DNA of 64,000 nt from Enterobacter cancerogenus (GTDB lineage Bacteria; Pseudomonadota; Gammaproteobacteria; Enterobacterales; Enterobacteriaceae), in the NCBI RefSeq assembly GCF_019047785.1, contig NZ_CP077290.1, positions 1,860,001 through 1,924,000 of the forward strand, written 5' to 3'. Made by a program: the position numbers and the translations under genes. A model generated the notes under the pieces. The model was not told the DNA's origin, ran no database searches, and saw only the letters and a list, made by a program, of their open reading frames with translations. Of the stretch, positions 45,703-56,426 are shown one piece after another (position 1 is the stretch's first letter; each line of letters opens with the position of its first letter).

Positions 45703-46989
45703 ATGAAGAACTGGAAAACGCTGCTGCTCGGTGTCGCCATGGTTGCCAACACCAGCTTCGCTGCTCCCCAGGTTGTCGATAAAGTCGCAGCTGTGGTTAA
45801 CAACGGCGTCGTGCTTGAAAGTGACGTTGACGGTTTGATGAAATCCGTCAAGCTCAACTCGGGCGAAGCGGGTCAACAGCTACCGGATGACGCCACGTTG
45901 CGCCACCAGATCCTGGAACGACTGATCATGGATCAGATCGTTCTGCAGATGGGTCAGAAAATGGGTGTGAAGATCTCCGACGAGCAGCTCGACCAGGCGA
46001 TCGCCAATATCGCAAAGCAAAACAACATGACCCCGGACCAGATGCGCAGCCGTCTGGCCTACGATGGCATCAGCTACGCCACCTACCGCAATCAGATCCG
46101 CAAAGAGATGCTGATTTCCGAAGTGCGTAACAACGAAGTGCGCCGCCGCGTCACCATTCTGCCTCAGGAAGTGGACGCGCTGGCGAAACAGGTGGGTAAT
46201 CAGAACGATGCCAGCACCGAGCTGAACCTGAGTCACATCCTCATTCCTCTTCCGGAAAACCCAACCTCCGATCAGGCAGCCGAAGCGGAAAGCCAGGCGC
46301 GCTCTATCGTTGAACAGGCACGTAACGGCGGCGATTTCGGTAAGCTTGCCATCACCTACTCTGCCGATCAGCAGGCGCTGAAAGGCGGCCAGATGGGCTG
46401 GGGACGTATTCAGGAACTGCCTTCCCTCTTTGCCCAGGCCCTGAGCACAGCGAAGAAAGGCGATATCGTCGGTCCTATCCGTTCTGGCGTGGGCTTCCAC
46501 ATTCTGAAGGTCAACGACCTGCGCGGTCAGAGCCAGAATATTTCCGTTACGGAAGTCCATGCTCGCCATATCCTCCTCAAGCCGTCGCCGATCATGACTG
46601 ACGATCAGGCGCGTGCGAAGCTGGAACAGATTTCAGCAGACATCAAGAGCGGTAAAACCTCGTTTGCCAACGCGGCAAAAGAGTTCTCTCAGGATCCTGG
46701 CTCTGCCAATCAGGGCGGCGATCTGGGCTGGGCGGCAGCGGATATCTACGATCCGGCCTTCCGCGATGCGCTGATGAAAATGAGCAAAGGACAGATCAGT
46801 GCACCAGTGCACTCTTCCTTCGGCTGGCACCTGATTGAGTTGCTCGATACCCGCAACGTGGATAAAACCGACGCGGCGCAGAAAGACCGGGCCTATCGCA
46901 TGCTGTTTAACCGTAAATTCTCTGAAGAAGCGGCAACCTGGATGCAGGAACAACGCGCCAGCGCCTACGTGAAAGTGTTGAGCAACTAA
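45703..46989 (+). CDS. surA: Periplasmic chaperone and prolyl isomerase SurA
   Basis: Main periplasmic chaperone for outer-membrane proteins, including LptD encoded just upstream. It has 428 residues with a signal peptide [20 protein letters not shown] cleaved before APQV. An N-terminal chaperone domain (about 21-170) and two parvulin domains (about 173-275 and 285-385) follow; [17 protein letters not shown] and [16 protein letters not shown] mark equivalent points in each. The stop shares one base with the pdxA start. Confidence 0.98.
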   Translation: MKNWKTLLLGVAMVANTSFAAPQVVDKVAAVVNNGVVLESDVDGLMKSVKLNSGEAGQQLPDDATLRHQILERLIMDQIVLQMGQKMGVKISDEQLDQAIANIAKQNNMTPDQMRSRLAYDGISYATYRNQIRKEMLISEVRNNEVRRRVTILPQEVDALAKQVGNQNDASTELNLSHILIPLPENPTSDQAAEAESQARSIVEQARNGGDFGKLAITYSADQQALKGGQMGWGRIQELPSLFAQALSTAKKGDIVGPIRSGVGFHILKVNDLRGQSQNISVTEVHARHILLKPSPIMTDDQARAKLEQISADIKSGKTSFANAAKEFSQDPGSANQGGDLGWAAADIYDPAFRDALMKMSKGQISAPVHSSFGWHLIELLDTRNVDKTDAAQKDRAYRMLFNRKFSEEAATWMQEQRASAYVKVLSN

Positions 46990-47975
46990 TGCAACAGCAC
47001 CGTGTTGTTATCACTCCCGGCGAGCCCGCCGGGATTGGTCCCGACCTTGTCGTCCAGCTTGCGCAGCGCAGCTGGCCGGTTGAACTGGTCGTCTGCGCAG
47101 ATGCAACACTCTTACAAGACCGGGCAAAATTGCTCGGTCTGCCTTTACAGCTTCTCCCCTATGATGCCGGCCAGCAGCCCTCCCCCCAGAAGGCGGGGAC
47201 GCTTACGCTGCTTTCCGTTCCGCTGCGTTCCCCTGTCGTACCAGGTCAGCTCAGCACGGAAAACGGCCACTACGTGGTCGATACCCTTGCTCGCGCCTGC
47301 GATGGCTGCATTAACGGCGAGTTCGCGGCGCTGATTACGGGGCCAGTGCACAAAGGCGTGATCAACGAGGCGGGAATTCCCTTTACGGGCCATACCGAGT
47401 TCTTTGAAGAGCGCTCACACAGCCCGAAAGTGGTGATGATGCTGGCAACCGAAGCGATGCGCGTCGCGCTGGTCACTACGCATCTGCCGATTAAAGCCAT
47501 TCCTGACGCCATCACCCCGGAACTGCTGCGCGAGATCATCGCTATCCTGCATCACGATCTGCAAACAAAGTTCGGTATCGCGCAACCGCACGTGCTGGTG
47601 TGCGGTCTGAACCCGCACGCCGGTGAAGGCGGGCATATGGGGACCGAAGAGATCGACACCATCATTCCGGTGCTCGAGGAGATGCGGGCGCAAGGGATGA
47701 ATCTGAGCGGGCCGCTGCCTGCAGACACGCTTTTCCAGCCTAAATATCTTGATAATGCCGATGCCGTGCTCGCGATGTACCACGATCAGGGCCTACCCGT
47801 GCTAAAATACCAGGGCTTTGGCCGCGGTGTGAATATCACGCTCGGTTTACCTTTTATTCGAACGTCCGTTGACCATGGTACTGCGCTGGATCTGGCAGGC
47901 CAGGGTAAAGCGGATGTCGGCAGTTTTATTACGGCGCTTAATCTCGCCATCAAAATGATTGTTAATACTCAATGA
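46989..47975 (+). CDS. pdxA: 4-hydroxythreonine-4-phosphate dehydrogenase
   Basis: NAD-dependent enzyme of pyridoxal phosphate synthesis. It has 328 residues. [14 protein letters not shown] opens the protein; substrate and metal residues lie in [32 protein letters not shown] and [13 protein letters not shown]. Starts on the last base of surA and overlaps rsmA by 4 bases (ATGA), so it is translationally coupled on both sides. Confidence 0.98.
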   Translation: MQQHRVVITPGEPAGIGPDLVVQLAQRSWPVELVVCADATLLQDRAKLLGLPLQLLPYDAGQQPSPQKAGTLTLLSVPLRSPVVPGQLSTENGHYVVDTLARACDGCINGEFAALITGPVHKGVINEAGIPFTGHTEFFEERSHSPKVVMMLATEAMRVALVTTHLPIKAIPDAITPELLREIIAILHHDLQTKFGIAQPHVLVCGLNPHAGEGGHMGTEEIDTIIPVLEEMRAQGMNLSGPLPADTLFQPKYLDNADAVLAMYHDQGLPVLKYQGFGRGVNITLGLPFIRTSVDHGTALDLAGQGKADVGSFITALNLAIKMIVNTQ

Positions 47976-48793
47976 CTAATCGAGTCCATCAGGGCCACTT
48001 AGCCCGTAAACGCTTCGGGCAAAACTTCCTTAACGATCAGTTCGTGATCGACAGTATTGTGTCTGCCATTAATCCGCAGAAAGGCCAGGCCATGGTCGAA
48101 ATCGGCCCGGGTCTTGCCGCGCTGACCGAACCCGTAGGCGAACGCTTAGACGAGCTGACCGTTATCGAACTGGACCGCGATCTGGCCGCGCGCCTGCAAA
48201 CGCATCCGTTCCTCGGGCCAAAGCTGACGATTTATCAGCAGGATGCCATGACCATGGACTTTGGCGAACTGTCAAAGAAAATGGGCCAGCCGCTGCGCGT
48301 ATTCGGTAACCTGCCGTACAACATCTCCACGCCGCTGATGTTCCACCTGTTTAGCTATACTGATGCCATTGCCGACATGCACTTCATGTTGCAAAAAGAG
48401 GTGGTGAATCGTCTGGTTGCGGGGCCGAACAGTAAAGCGTATGGTCGTTTAAGCGTGATGGCACAATATTTCTGCAACGTGATCCCGGTACTCGAAGTGC
48501 CGCCGACCGCGTTCACGCCGCCGCCAAAAGTCGATTCTGCGGTTGTGCGCCTTGTGCCGCATAAAACGATGCCGTACCCGGTTAAAGAACTGCGCGTACT
48601 GAGCCGCATCACTACGGAAGCCTTTAACCAGCGCCGTAAAACGATTCGTAACAGCCTTGGCAATTTGTTTACCGTTGACGTGCTGGCTGAGTTGGGCATC
48701 GACCCAACCATGCGTGCGGAGAACATCTCCGTAGAGCAGTACTGCAAGCTGGCTAATTACATCAGCGACAATGCGCCGCCGAAGGAGAGCTAA
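47972..48793 (+). CDS. rsmA: 16S rRNA dimethyladenosine transferase (KsgA)
   Basis: SAM-dependent enzyme that dimethylates A1518 and A1519 of 16S rRNA late in small-subunit assembly. It has 273 residues. Motifs: [10 protein letters not shown], the SAM loop [25 protein letters not shown], and the catalytic motif [28 protein letters not shown] is typical of the C-terminal domain. Overlaps pdxA by 4 bases; apaG starts 3 bases later. Confidence 0.98.
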   Translation: MTNRVHQGHLARKRFGQNFLNDQFVIDSIVSAINPQKGQAMVEIGPGLAALTEPVGERLDELTVIELDRDLAARLQTHPFLGPKLTIYQQDAMTMDFGELSKKMGQPLRVFGNLPYNISTPLMFHLFSYTDAIADMHFMLQKEVVNRLVAGPNSKAYGRLSVMAQYFCNVIPVLEVPPTAFTPPPKVDSAVVRLVPHKTMPYPVKELRVLSRITTEAFNQRRKTIRNSLGNLFTVDVLAELGIDPTMRAENISVEQYCKLANYISDNAPPKES

Positions 48794-48796
48794 GCC

Positions 48797-49174
48797 ATGA
48801 TTGATTCGCCCCGCGTATGTGTTCATGTACAAAGCGTCTACATTGAGTCCCAGTCCACGCCGGATGATGACCGTTTTGTCTTTGCGTACACCGTAACCAT
48901 TCGCAATCTGGGGCGGATGCCTGTGCAACTGCGCGGGCGTTACTGGCTTATCACCAACGGCAATGGCCGTGAAACAGAAGTCCAGGGGGAAGGTGTGGTC
49001 GGTGAACAGCCGCACATCGCCCCTGGCGAAGAGTACCAATACACCAGCGGTGCAGTCATTGAAACGCCGATGGGTACCATGCAGGGCCATTATGAAATGG
49101 TCGATGCCGACGGCAACGCATTCCGCGTTGCTATTCCTGTGTTCCGTCTCGCCGTAACCACACTCATTCATTAA
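48797..49174 (+). CDS. apaG: ApaG domain protein
   Basis: Small soluble protein with a fibronectin-III-like fold, formerly corD. Its biochemical function is not established; mutants affect Co/Mg sensitivity in enterobacteria. It has 125 residues. The conserved core includes [29 protein letters not shown] and [15 protein letters not shown] sequence (here [11 protein letters not shown]). Ribosome site GGAG before ATG; apaH follows after 4 bases. Confidence 0.96.
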   Translation: MIDSPRVCVHVQSVYIESQSTPDDDRFVFAYTVTIRNLGRMPVQLRGRYWLITNGNGRETEVQGEGVVGEQPHIAPGEEYQYTSGAVIETPMGTMQGHYEMVDADGNAFRVAIPVFRLAVTTLIH

Positions 49175-49178
49175 TCTA

Positions 49179-50027
49179 ATGTCTACATATCTGATTGGCG
49201 ACGTTCACGGTTGTTACGATGAACTGATCGCCCTGTTAAAACAGGTCGACTTCGTGCCCGGGCAGGATACGCTCTGGCTCACCGGCGATTTAGTCGCGCG
49301 TGGCCCCGGCTCGCTTGACGTGCTGCGCTACGTCAAATCGCTGGGCGACAGCGTTCGAATGGTGCTGGGTAATCACGATCTGCATCTGCTGGCGGTCTAC
49401 GCCGGGATTAGCCGCAATAAGCCTAAAGACCGCCTCTCTCCGCTGCTGGACGCCCCGGATGCCGACGAGTTGCTCAACTGGCTGCGTCGCCAGCCGCTGC
49501 TGCAGATCGATGAAGAGAAAAAGCTGGTGATGGCGCATGCCGGGATCACGCCGCAGTGGGATATCGAGACTGCAAAAACCTGCGCCCGCGACGCCGAAGC
49601 GGTGCTGGCGAGCGACTCTTACCCGTTCTTTCTCGATGCCATGTACGGCGATATGCCGAATAACTGGAGCGACGATCTCAGCGGCCTCGCGCGTTTGCGT
49701 TTTATCACTAATGCTTTCACACGCATGCGTTTCTGCTTCCCGAACGGGCAGCTGGATATGTACTGTAAAGAGACGCCTGAAAGTGCCCCTGCGCCGCTTA
49801 AACCCTGGTTCGCCATTCCGGGGCCGGTCACGCAAGACTACAGCGTCGTGTTTGGTCACTGGGCGTCACTGGAAGGAAAAGGCACGCCGGAGGGCATTTA
49901 CGCTCTGGATACGGGATGCTGCTGGGGTGGCGATTTGACGTGTCTGCGCTGGGAAGATAAAACCTATTTTGTGCAGCCGTCCAACCGACAGCTGAACACA
50001 GGAGAAGGTGAGGCGGTCGCCTCCTGA
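49179..50027 (+). CDS. apaH: Diadenosine tetraphosphatase ApaH
   Basis: Symmetrical hydrolase of Ap4A to two ADP; it also decaps Np4-capped RNA in E. coli. It has 282 residues against 280. Calcineurin-type metallophosphatase motifs: [10 protein letters not shown] (residues 7-16), [37 protein letters not shown] and the C-terminal [10 protein letters not shown]. Last gene of the lptD unit; a GNRA-capped hairpin follows. Confidence 0.97.
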   Translation: MSTYLIGDVHGCYDELIALLKQVDFVPGQDTLWLTGDLVARGPGSLDVLRYVKSLGDSVRMVLGNHDLHLLAVYAGISRNKPKDRLSPLLDAPDADELLNWLRRQPLLQIDEEKKLVMAHAGITPQWDIETAKTCARDAEAVLASDSYPFFLDAMYGDMPNNWSDDLSGLARLRFITNAFTRMRFCFPNGQLDMYCKETPESAPAPLKPWFAIPGPVTQDYSVVFGHWASLEGKGTPEGIYALDTGCCWGGDLTCLRWEDKTYFVQPSNRQLNTGEGEAVAS

Positions 50028-50034
50028 CGTTTGA

Positions 50035-50058
50035 AACCCTCTCCGGAAGGAGAGGGTT
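50035..50058. repeat. AACCCTCTCC hairpin between apaH and folA
   Basis: Perfect 10-bp stem AACCCTCTCC/GGAGAGGGTT capped by a GGAA (GNRA) tetraloop, between two convergent stops. No long T run on either strand. It shares the CCCTCTCC stem with 29869-29889 and 35978-36054, so it is probably the same repeat family doubling as a transcript end. Confidence 0.6.
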
Positions 50059-50063
50059 ATCGC

Positions 50064-50576
<513 letters not shown>

Positions 50577-50657
50577 CTATACGGAAAGCTTAATCTTTCG
50601 TCGACTGGCGGCAGGGTAAAGGAAAAGAAATTTTTTAATATTGCTGGCAACTCCACT

Positions 50658-52523
50658 TCACGCGGACGGTTTACTCTCCGGTTCATCCTGCGGATCGCCG
50701 GTATGCTTGCCCTCTTCCGTGCCTTGCCAGCCGTGACGCTGGGTCAGGGAGAGGTGGTTGCGGTCTTCGTTGATGATTTCCGTCAGCATCGCGCTGGTAC
50801 GTTTAAATACCGCCGCGCGTTCAGTGTCCGTACTGCCCGCCATCTCAACCATCTCTTCCACCATCCCGGTATTGAACCGGCGGAAAAGATCGGCACGCTC
50901 GCGCGCTTCATAGGCTCCCAGACCAAGACTTTCCAGCGCCATGCGGCCCGATTTCAGCGCGCCTTCGAACGTTTCACGCTCTGGCGCAGCCACCCCGGCC
51001 TGGCGCAGCTGAATGTAGTGGTCGACGTCACGGGCGCGGGCAATAATGGTCAGGTTCGGGAAGTGTTCTTTTACCAGTTCAACCATCTGCAGGCTGGTCT
51101 GCGGATCGTCAATGGCGTTGATCAGCACCTCCGCCCTTGCCGCACCGGCAGACTCCAGCAGATCGACCCGGGTCGCATCGCCGTAGAAGACCTTCATGTC
51201 GAATTTACGCAGGGTCTCGACGTGATCGGGGTCATGATCGAGGATCACCATCTTTACCCCGCTCGACAACAGCAGACGTCCGGTGATCTGCCCAAAACGG
51301 CCAAAACCGGCGATGATCACACGCGGCTGCTCCTCGTCGATCTCATCCGCCTCGCGTTCCTGCTCGCTGCCCGATTTTTCCAGACGCGTCAGCAGCACCA
51401 GCAGGATTGGCGTGGCCGCCATCGACAGCGCCACGGCAAGCGTCAGCGCTTTCGCCCACTCAGGATCGAGGACATTGGCCATCCGGGCCGCGCCAAACAC
51501 CACAAAGGCGAATTCGCTGCCCTGCCCCAACAGCACGGCAAACCAGCGGCGCTGTTTATTGGGCACCTTCAGCGGACGGGCGATCAGCCACAGCATCGCC
51601 ATTTTGATGACCAGGAAACCCACCAGCAGAATGATGATTCGCAGCGGATGCGTGACCAGGGTGCCGAAGTCGATCGACATACCCACCCCGATGAAAAACA
51701 GCCCCAGCAGCAGCCCTTTAAACGGCTCAATATCGCTTTCCAGCGCATGTCGGTACTCGGAGCTTGCCAGCAGTACGCCCGCGAGGAACGCGCCCATCGC
51801 CATCGACAGCCCGGCCTCCTCCAGCAGCAGGCCAAAGCCAAACACCAGGAACAACGCCACGGCGCTGAAGACTTCGCGCAGGCCCGAGCGGGCAACAAAG
51901 CGCAGCAGCGGACGGGTGACGTATCGACCAAGCAGGATCACCAGCGTCAGCGCAGCGACGACTTTAAGCGCCGACAGGGCAAATGCGCCCAGCGTCGTTG
52001 ATGCGCCGCTGGCGGCCAGCAGCGGGATCATCGCCACCAGCGGAATAGCGGCAATGTCCTGGAACAGCAGCACCGAGAACGCGCTGCGTCCCATCTGAGA
52101 GACCGTCAGGTTGCGTTCGTTCATCGCCTGCATGGCAATGGCCGTCGAGGAGAGCGCCAGGGTCATGCCAATCAGCGCGGCCACTTTCCAGTCCATTCCC
52201 AGCACGATACAGAACCCGCCGAGCAGCAGGCCGCAGGCCACCATCTGCAACGCACCGCCGCCAAATACCGATGCGCGTAATTTCCAGAGGCGCTGCGGAT
52301 CCAGCTCGAGGCCAATCACAAACAGCATCAGCACGACGCCAATTTCAGCGAAGTGAAGAATCGACTCGGCATCGGTGACCAGGCGCAGCGCCCACGGCCC
52401 GATGACGCAGCCCGCAATCAGATAGCCCAGCACGGACCCTAACCCAAGGCGCACCGCCACGGGCACAATCAGCGCCGCCGCGCCAAGGTATATCAGCGCC
52501 TGTATCAGCGTATGGCTATCCAT
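50658..52523 (-). CDS. kefC: Glutathione-gated K+/H+ antiporter KefC
   Basis: Inner-membrane potassium efflux system, held shut by glutathione and opened by electrophile-glutathione adducts. I chose the start [14 protein letters not shown] at 52521-52523, which gives 621 residues (E. coli 620); a longer frame upstream overlaps kefF. A CPA2 antiporter domain with many helices (about 1-385) contains [16 protein letters not shown] domain (about 400-520) has [18 protein letters not shown] as nucleotide fold. A C-terminal tail (YKRTSAML-like, ending PESKPSA) completes it. It starts 8 bases inside kefF. Confidence 0.97.
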   Translation of the reverse strand: MDSHTLIQALIYLGAAALIVPVAVRLGLGSVLGYLIAGCVIGPWALRLVTDAESILHFAEIGVVLMLFVIGLELDPQRLWKLRASVFGGGALQMVACGLLLGGFCIVLGMDWKVAALIGMTLALSSTAIAMQAMNERNLTVSQMGRSAFSVLLFQDIAAIPLVAMIPLLAASGASTTLGAFALSALKVVAALTLVILLGRYVTRPLLRFVARSGLREVFSAVALFLVFGFGLLLEEAGLSMAMGAFLAGVLLASSEYRHALESDIEPFKGLLLGLFFIGVGMSIDFGTLVTHPLRIIILLVGFLVIKMAMLWLIARPLKVPNKQRRWFAVLLGQGSEFAFVVFGAARMANVLDPEWAKALTLAVALSMAATPILLVLLTRLEKSGSEQEREADEIDEEQPRVIIAGFGRFGQITGRLLLSSGVKMVILDHDPDHVETLRKFDMKVFYGDATRVDLLESAGAARAEVLINAIDDPQTSLQMVELVKEHFPNLTIIARARDVDHYIQLRQAGVAAPERETFEGALKSGRMALESLGLGAYEARERADLFRRFNTGMVEEMVEMAGSTDTERAAVFKRTSAMLTEIINEDRNHLSLTQRHGWQGTEEGKHTGDPQDEPESKPSA

Positions 52524-53046
52524 TTTGCGTCTCCTGCCACTCAAGTAAGCTTTGTTTATAATGACGGGCCTGCGCCTGCAGCGTTTCATCGTCGCAGACA
52601 AAGGTACAGTGCATCGCAAATGGCGGGAGCCAGTTCATTCCACAATACAGCGCGGTTGCCTGTAGCGGTTGTGCCAATACGTCAAAGCCCGGGAAAGCCC
52701 CAATATCAAAATGACTTTCCCCCCCGCCGGTCGTTACGGCCCACATCAGGCTTTTACCCTTGAGAGCATTAGCGTTGTGGCCGTATGCCCAGCCGTGGGA
52801 GAGGACTTTATCGATCCACAGCTTCAGAAGCGGCGGCGTGCTGTACCACTGCATCGGGTGCTGCCAGATAATCAGATCGGCACGCGACAGCGCCTCCTGT
52901 TCGGCGGCAATATCAATATTAAAGTCGGGGTAAAGTTGATAGAGAGAGCGGATTTCCACTCCGTCGAGGCTCCCTGCCTGTTCAAGCATCCTTTTGTTCG
53001 CATGTGAATGATGCGGATAAGGATGCGCATAAATAATCAAAATCAT
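52516..53046 (-). CDS. kefF: KefF, flavoprotein regulator of KefC
   Basis: Cytoplasmic FMN quinone oxidoreductase that binds KefC and is needed for full activity. I chose [20 protein letters not shown] at 53044-53046, giving 176 residues as in E. coli; the frame stays open 34 codons further upstream without family sequence. Flavodoxin-like fold: [19 protein letters not shown] and [12 protein letters not shown] are the flavin-site blocks. It overlaps kefC by 8 bases and precedes it in the transcript. Confidence 0.97.
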   Translation of the reverse strand: MILIIYAHPYPHHSHANKRMLEQAGSLDGVEIRSLYQLYPDFNIDIAAEQEALSRADLIIWQHPMQWYSTPPLLKLWIDKVLSHGWAYGHNANALKGKSLMWAVTTGGGESHFDIGAFPGFDVLAQPLQATALYCGMNWLPPFAMHCTFVCDDETLQAQARHYKQSLLEWQETQNG

Positions 53047-53402
53047 CGATGGGCCTGTTTTCACTTTCTTCTTGTCTGGTAGCAGTGAGTGTAGACAGTT
53101 ACGTTGGCAGCCGAAAGAGCGTAAAGGCGGTACTGAACAAAAAGGCAAGTATTGCCACCCGCGGCTTCCAGCCCCTTTCCACCCTGGAGAGTCCCCTTTT
53201 AATGTATTGATTAAATGAATTAATTAATGGTTAATGATCATTAGCATCAACATATTTAGATATATTAAAAAGCATATTTAATAAAATAAAGTATACATAA
53301 CACATTGAAAAAATAATAATTTTGCGTTTCTTCCCCTAACCCAAACTATTCTACATGTAAAAAGACTGGTTTAATTCATTCGCCTATCGTCTTTTCTTTC
53401 AA
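53047..53402. other. AT-rich gap before the autotransporter
   Basis: About 355 bases between two divergent genes. From about 53200 the plus strand is extremely AT-rich (53205-53320), unlike the GC-rich flanks, which suggests an H-NS-silenced promoter for the autotransporter. I see no small gene with a ribosome site and no clear operator. In E. coli the neighbours at this side of kefF are yaaU and the fix/cai genes; none of these is present. Confidence 0.5.
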
Positions 53403-56375
53403 ATGGATGTGCACATGAGTAATAAATATTTTGTATTAAACAGGACCACGATAACCCTGGGGAAAATATTCCCTGCCCTGCTGATATTCACTCCGATGAT
53501 GGCCTCAGCAGGTACGATCGACCAGTCCACTTCTGTCCCGCAAGAATTCAACATCGACTCTGAATATATTATCAATAAAGATGTTACCATTTCTTCTTCT
53601 GGCGCATCAGCTGCAGTAAGCGCCACAGGCATTGCTGTTACCTCGATAAAGAACATGGGTAATATCTCAGGAACCGGCAATGGGCTAGATATTGATACTG
53701 GCGCTCAGAGACTTGTTGTAGAAAATAAGTCTGCTGCAACGATCTCCTCTACTAACGGAAATGCCGTCAATGTTGTCTCCATGCAAGGCGATATTATTAA
53801 CGGAGGAAACATTACCGGTTTCGAAAAAGGGATACTCATTGGTGAGGCATCCTCTTCTGTTAATATCAAAAACACCGCAACGGGACTTATTAAAGGAAAA
53901 ACAGGTTTAAGTTCTGAAGTGGGTATAGCGGCCAATAACGAAGGAAGTATTATTGGTACTGAGGGTGATGGCATTGCTTTAAATGGGGGCAATACAAAAT
54001 TCACTAATACAGGAACGGTTCAGGGAAGCCAATACGGCATCAACGTGACCGGCGACGCAAAGGTTGATATCCATAACAGCGGTATCCTGGGGGGTAGTTC
54101 AACTGCCGTCATGTTCGCCAGCAATAAAAACAACACCCTGGTACTCGATACCGGCTCGTCACTGACGGGCGATGTCATCTCCACCGTTTCTACCGGTAAC
54201 ACCCTGACGTTTGTGGGCACAAGCACCGAAGACAGCAATTTTGTCGGCCTCAATGAAGGCGACGGCTTTGCCTCCGTCAAAATGAACGGTGAAAGCTGGG
54301 CGCTGTCGGGCGATCTCGATATTATCGGCTCTGGCGATGCCCTGCAGGTCAACAGCGGTAATTTAATCCTGACTGGCGATGTCGATAACAGCGGCAATAC
54401 GCTGGTGGCTCAAAACGCCACGCTGCAGCTGGGTAACGGCCAGGATACCGCCACGCTGAGCGGTGGCCTGACCAACAACGGCACCCTCATCTTCAATCAG
54501 GGCAGCGATTTCACTTACGCTACCGACATTACCGGCAGCGGCAACATTGAAAAAGCGGATGCCCAAACACTGACGCTTACCGGCAAAAACACCTATACCG
54601 GTAATACGGTTTTACACAGCGGCACCACGCTGGTTACGGCTGGCGCACAGCTCGGTGTGCAGGGCAGTAACGCCACCGTCACCATCGAAAATGGCGCAAC
54701 CTTTGCGTCTGCCGGACAAGTCAACGACAACATCGATATCCTGAGCGGCGGTACGCTGGCCGCGTGGAACGCGGTTCAGGGTAACGCCACCCTGAGCACG
54801 TCAGGCGTTGATACCATTAATGGCAACGTAACCAATAGCGGCACAGTTCTGCTGAGCGCAGCCAACAACAGCGTGGGCAATAACTTCGTCATTAACGGCG
54901 ACTATACCGGCTCTGCCGGCAGCCAGATTGTGATGAACAGCGAACTGGGTGCTGATAACGCCCCGACAGACCACCTCACCATTACCGGCAGCAGCTTCGG
55001 TCAGTCTGGCGTGACCGTCAGCAATATGGGTGGCCTCGGCGCGCAAACCGTTAACGGTATGGAGATCGTCAGCGTCGGCGGCAGTTCTGAAGCTCAGCTG
55101 ACGCTGGCGAAACCGGTGGTTGCAGGCGCATACGAATACAACCTGTATCAGCACAGCGACGGCAACTGGTATCTGGAATCGAAAGCCACCCCGTCTGACG
55201 ATCCGGCGGATGATACCGATGGCGGGGATAAGCCAGATGATGGCGGCAATAAACCTGACGATGGCGGTAATACCGACGGTGGTGGCAATACCGACGACGG
55301 CGGTAACACCGACGGTGGCGGCAATACAGACGACGGCGGCAACACCGATAACGGTGGTAATTCCGATAACGGCGGCAACACCGATAACGGTGGCAATTCT
55401 GACAACGGCGGCGATACCGATAACGGTGGAAACGCTGCGCCAGAAGTGATGGCACCGGAAGTTGGCGCATACCTTGGCAACTACCTTGCCGCGCAAAGCA
55501 TGTTCCTGCATAAACGTGACGACCGCGATCAGATCACCTTCCGCAACGAAGAAGATCTGAACACCTGGATGTACGTCAAAGGCCGTTATCACGAAAACGA
55601 TGCTGGCGGTGACAAGGTTAACTATGACACCACCACCACCGTCCTTCAGGTGGGCAGCGATTTCATGAGCAAGCCGATGGACAACGGCATTCTGCGTGCC
55701 GGGGGTATGTTCGGTGCAGGCCAGGCGAAAACGCACTCCGACGCCAAACACAACGTCCGCGATGCGCAGGGTAAAGTGGATGGCTTCAACGTTGGGCTGT
55801 ATGCGACCTGGCAGGAAGATCAGAAACTGCGTCTGGGCAACTACATTGATACCTGGGCGGCCTACAGCTGGTACAACAACAAAGTGACCAGCAATCGTAA
55901 CGACGAAGATTACGATAGCGAAGGCTTTGCTGCCTCTGTCGAAGTGGGCCACGCGTGGATTATCGCGTCAGAGAACGAGCGCACCTGGAAAATCGAGCCG
56001 CAGGCACAGGTGATCTACAGCTATCTGGATCAGGAGAACCATACTGACCGCGATGGCGTACGCGTTACCACGCTGGATAACGATACCTTCTTTGGTCGTC
56101 TCGGTGTTAAATCGAGCTATTTCCAGCAGAAAGACGTGAAGGCATGGCAGCCGTACGTTGCGGTTAACTGGCTGAAAGGTGCGGGTCAAAACGATCTGGC
56201 CTTTAACGATGAAACCGTCAGCAACGATACGCCAGACGATCGTGGCCAGTTAGAGCTGGGCGTGACCGGCAACCTGAACGACACCACCACGATTTCGCTG
56301 CGCGCCAGCGGCGAATGGGGTGAGAACAGCTATGCCGCTTACGGCGGTCATATCCTGCTGAATCACCGCTGGTAA
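53403..56375 (+). CDS. Autotransporter (type Va) outer-membrane protein
   Basis: Predicted secreted adhesin-like autotransporter of 990 residues; no gene name recognised. A second ATG at 53415 (MSNKYFVLN) is a likely alternative start. The long signal peptide ends in TPMMASA before GTIDQ. The passenger (about 40-595) is repetitive and Asn/Gly/Thr-rich, as in beta-helices. It has a passenger-associated repeat (TLTLTGKNTYTGNTVLHSGT, about 385-405) and a pertactin-like autochaperone stretch (GDYTGSAGSQIVMNSELGAD to about 590). Then come a Gly/Asn/Asp linker (about 597-677) and a C-terminal barrel domain (about 700-990) ending NHRW, with the terminal aromatic expected for BAM recognition. No cysteine is obvious. 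Base composition shifts inside the passenger near 54020. The ligand and role are unknown. Confidence 0.9.
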   Translation: MDVHMSNKYFVLNRTTITLGKIFPALLIFTPMMASAGTIDQSTSVPQEFNIDSEYIINKDVTISSSGASAAVSATGIAVTSIKNMGNISGTGNGLDIDTGAQRLVVENKSAATISSTNGNAVNVVSMQGDIINGGNITGFEKGILIGEASSSVNIKNTATGLIKGKTGLSSEVGIAANNEGSIIGTEGDGIALNGGNTKFTNTGTVQGSQYGINVTGDAKVDIHNSGILGGSSTAVMFASNKNNTLVLDTGSSLTGDVISTVSTGNTLTFVGTSTEDSNFVGLNEGDGFASVKMNGESWALSGDLDIIGSGDALQVNSGNLILTGDVDNSGNTLVAQNATLQLGNGQDTATLSGGLTNNGTLIFNQGSDFTYATDITGSGNIEKADAQTLTLTGKNTYTGNTVLHSGTTLVTAGAQLGVQGSNATVTIENGATFASAGQVNDNIDILSGGTLAAWNAVQGNATLSTSGVDTINGNVTNSGTVLLSAANNSVGNNFVINGDYTGSAGSQIVMNSELGADNAPTDHLTITGSSFGQSGVTVSNMGGLGAQTVNGMEIVSVGGSSEAQLTLAKPVVAGAYEYNLYQHSDGNWYLESKATPSDDPADDTDGGDKPDDGGNKPDDGGNTDGGGNTDDGGNTDGGGNTDDGGNTDNGGNSDNGGNTDNGGNSDNGGDTDNGGNAAPEVMAPEVGAYLGNYLAAQSMFLHKRDDRDQITFRNEEDLNTWMYVKGRYHENDAGGDKVNYDTTTTVLQVGSDFMSKPMDNGILRAGGMFGAGQAKTHSDAKHNVRDAQGKVDGFNVGLYATWQEDQKLRLGNYIDTWAAYSWYNNKVTSNRNDEDYDSEGFAASVEVGHAWIIASENERTWKIEPQAQVIYSYLDQENHTDRDGVRVTTLDNDTFFGRLGVKSSYFQQKDVKAWQPYVAVNWLKGAGQNDLAFNDETVSNDTPDDRGQLELGVTGNLNDTTTISLRASGEWGENSYAAYGGHILLNHRW
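55221..55433 (+). repeat. Tandem 18-bp repeats coding for a GGNTDx linker
   Basis: Two 21-bp units (GGDKPDD, GGNKPDD) are followed by nine 18-bp units (55263-55424) coding for GGNTDG, GGNTDD, GGNSDN and close variants, then GGN. All units are multiples of three, so copy-number change keeps the frame. Third-position differences between units show some age. The repeat joins passenger to barrel. Confidence 0.92.
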
Positions 56376-56393
56376 TCACTTACCGCAAAATGC

Positions 56394-56426
56394 AAAAAGC
56401 CGTGGCTCTCGCCACGGCTTTTTTTT
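56394..56426. terminator. Bidirectional terminator, autotransporter/lipoprotein gene
   Basis: A 13-bp stem AAAAAGCCGTGGC/GCCACGGCTTTTT with a TCTC loop, and eight T on plus (56419-56426). The minus strand also ends in five T, so it can serve the convergent lipoprotein gene, whose stop it touches. Confidence 0.92.

Noticed and set aside
52524..52619. Longer KefC start with 32 extra residues
   Set aside because: The added residues are basic and unrelated to the family and overlap kefF; the internal ATG matches the E. coli N-terminus.
55263..55433. Regular tandem repeats considered as a CRISPR array
   Set aside because: Units are contiguous 18-mers without spacers and lie in frame inside a coding region.
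54801..55952. A 383-codon frame opposite the autotransporter, with Ile/Val/Ala-rich repeats
   Set aside because: The repeats are the antisense reading of the 18-bp linker units, and there is no ribosome site.
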